A stretch of 64,000 nucleotides of DNA from Blattabacterium sp. (Nauphoeta cinerea). GTDB lineage: Bacteria > Bacteroidota > Bacteroidia > Flavobacteriales > Blattabacteriaceae. Every line of letters begins with the position of its first letter. The stretch's first letter is position 1. The translations under genes were made by a program, and so were the position numbers. The stretch lies in the NCBI RefSeq assembly GCF_000471965.1, contig NC_022550.1, positions 372,001 through 436,000 on the forward strand, in the 5' to 3' direction. The notes under the pieces are model-generated. The model was given only the letters and a program-made list of their open reading frames with translations, was not told the DNA's origin and did not search any database. This document shows positions 63,441-64,000 of the stretch, piece by piece.

Positions 63441-64000
63441 TTAAATATTTAAATAAAGAGTTTTTTTTATAACATTGATTATTTTTTTTTCGTCAGGAAA
63501 CCAGTTGTTCACTAAATTATAAGCATAAGGAGCAGGAGCATCTAACAAAGTGATTCTGTTAATAGGAGCATCAAGGTAATCAAATGCTTTTTTTTGTATA
63601 AAATATGAAATTTCAGAAGCAATAGATGAAAAAGGCCATGATTCTTCTAAAATAACTAAACGATTAGTTTTTTTTACAGAAATAAGAATAGATTCATAAT
63701 CCAACGGACGAATGGTTCGAATATCTATGACCTCTACACTAATATTTTCTTGATCCAGTTTATATGCTACATCTAAAGCTATTTTCATAACCTTACCAAA
63801 AGATACTAAACTGATGTCAGTTCCTTTTTTTTTAATATCTGCTTTTCCAATGGGTATAATATATTCTTCATCAGGAATCATCATTCTATCTCCATACATT
63901 TGTTCAGATTCCATAAAAATTACTGGATTGTTATCTCTAATAGAAGATTTCAAAAGACCTTTCGCATCATAAGGATTACATGGAATGACTACTTTTAATC
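63441..64000 (-). CDS. pdhB: Pyruvate dehydrogenase E1 component beta subunit (partial, N-terminus beyond window)
   Basis: The C-terminal about 186 residues of an E1 beta subunit, open to the right edge. They read VVIPCNPYDAKGLLKSSIRD, FMESEQMYG, VIDIRTIRPLDYESI, VILEESWPFSS and LDAPAPYA. These are typical of the pyruvate dehydrogenase transketolase-like C-terminal domains, which bind the E2 core. Related 2-oxoacid dehydrogenases (branched-chain type) share this fold; the WPFSS/AFDYLDAP pattern favours PdhB. Met/Leu codons near 63953 are internal, not the start. Confidence 0.9.
   Translation of the reverse strand, partial: LKVVIPCNPYDAKGLLKSSIRDNNPVIFMESEQMYGDRMMIPDEEYIIPIGKADIKKKGTDISLVSFGKVMKIALDVAYKLDQENISVEVIDIRTIRPLDYESILISVKKTNRLVILEESWPFSSIASEISYFIQKKAFDYLDAPINRITLLDAPAPYAYNLVNNWFPDEKKIINVIKKTLYLNI

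Noticed and set aside
1-64000. CRISPR arrays, insertion sequences, phage or attachment sites
   Set aside because: No regularly spaced repeats, transposase-like or integrase-like proteins were seen; the only clear repeats are inside the OmpA-family and porin genes.

Overview
The window is 64 kb of very AT-rich, densely packed bacterial DNA. I see no transposase, integrase, phage gene or CRISPR array, and no gene-free stretch longer than about 300 bases. The longest gaps are about 200 bp (porin/trpE), 177 bp (upstream of tRNA-Glu) and 150 bp (rpsT/murI). Start codons lack obvious Shine-Dalgarno sequences, several intergenic regions carry TAnnTTTG octamers (the flavobacterial -7 promoter element), cytochrome cbb3 oxidase has a fused CcoN/CcoO subunit, and DAP and cell-wall genes sit beside full Trp and His operons. 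Together these point to a reduced-genome Bacteroidota (Flavobacteriales) insect endosymbiont, most like the cockroach symbiont Blattabacterium. That identification is an inference from gene content and style, not a database match.

Layout. (1) 1-13976, minus strand: the division and cell-wall (dcw) cluster in canonical order rsmH-ftsL-ftsI-murE-mraY-murD-ftsW-murG-murC-ftsQ-ftsA-ftsZ, without mraZ, with ftsZ running off the left edge. (2) 14080-28937: mixed housekeeping genes: tgt, an LptF/G permease, a DegP-type protease, dapF, an M42 aminopeptidase, ychF, tatC, an OmpA-family protein, smpB, a split transketolase, a MazG-like protein, aroA, an NlpC/P60 hydrolase, tRNA-Glu, rpsT and murI. (3) 28924-40457, minus strand: the malic enzyme maeB, a cbb3 oxidase locus (ccoH, ccoP, ccoQ, ccoNO, ccoS, ccoI), gcvH, a glucosaminidase and a putative porin. 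(4) 40660-47027, plus strand: a complete trpEGDCFBA operon. (5) 46971-51589, minus strand: a YggS-type PLP protein, serC, tilS and aroK, then tRNA-Lys (plus strand) and xth. (6) 51729-58870, plus strand: a complete hisGDCBHAF-IE operon. (7) 58875-64000: queE, folD, rsmA, serS, metF and partial pdhB.

Biology. The window encodes host-relevant amino-acid provisioning (Trp, His, parts of the chorismate, Ser and DAP pathways) together with a nearly complete peptidoglycan and divisome programme and a high-affinity terminal oxidase.

The strongest unexplained pattern is that eight genes (ftsA, murG, ftsI, ftsL, ccoI, trpF, aroK, hisA) lose frame at a long A-tract. In seven of them adding one A restores the conserved reading frame; in ftsA the net need is -1 or +2. 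This means either systematic homopolymer undercalls in the assembly or real A-tract indels tolerated through polymerase slippage. A second pattern is a terminator-like hairpin directly upstream of both trpE and hisG, with no gene on that strand to terminate, which suggests transcription attenuation or its remnant. I found no clearly new multi-gene system; most of the window is ordinary core metabolism.
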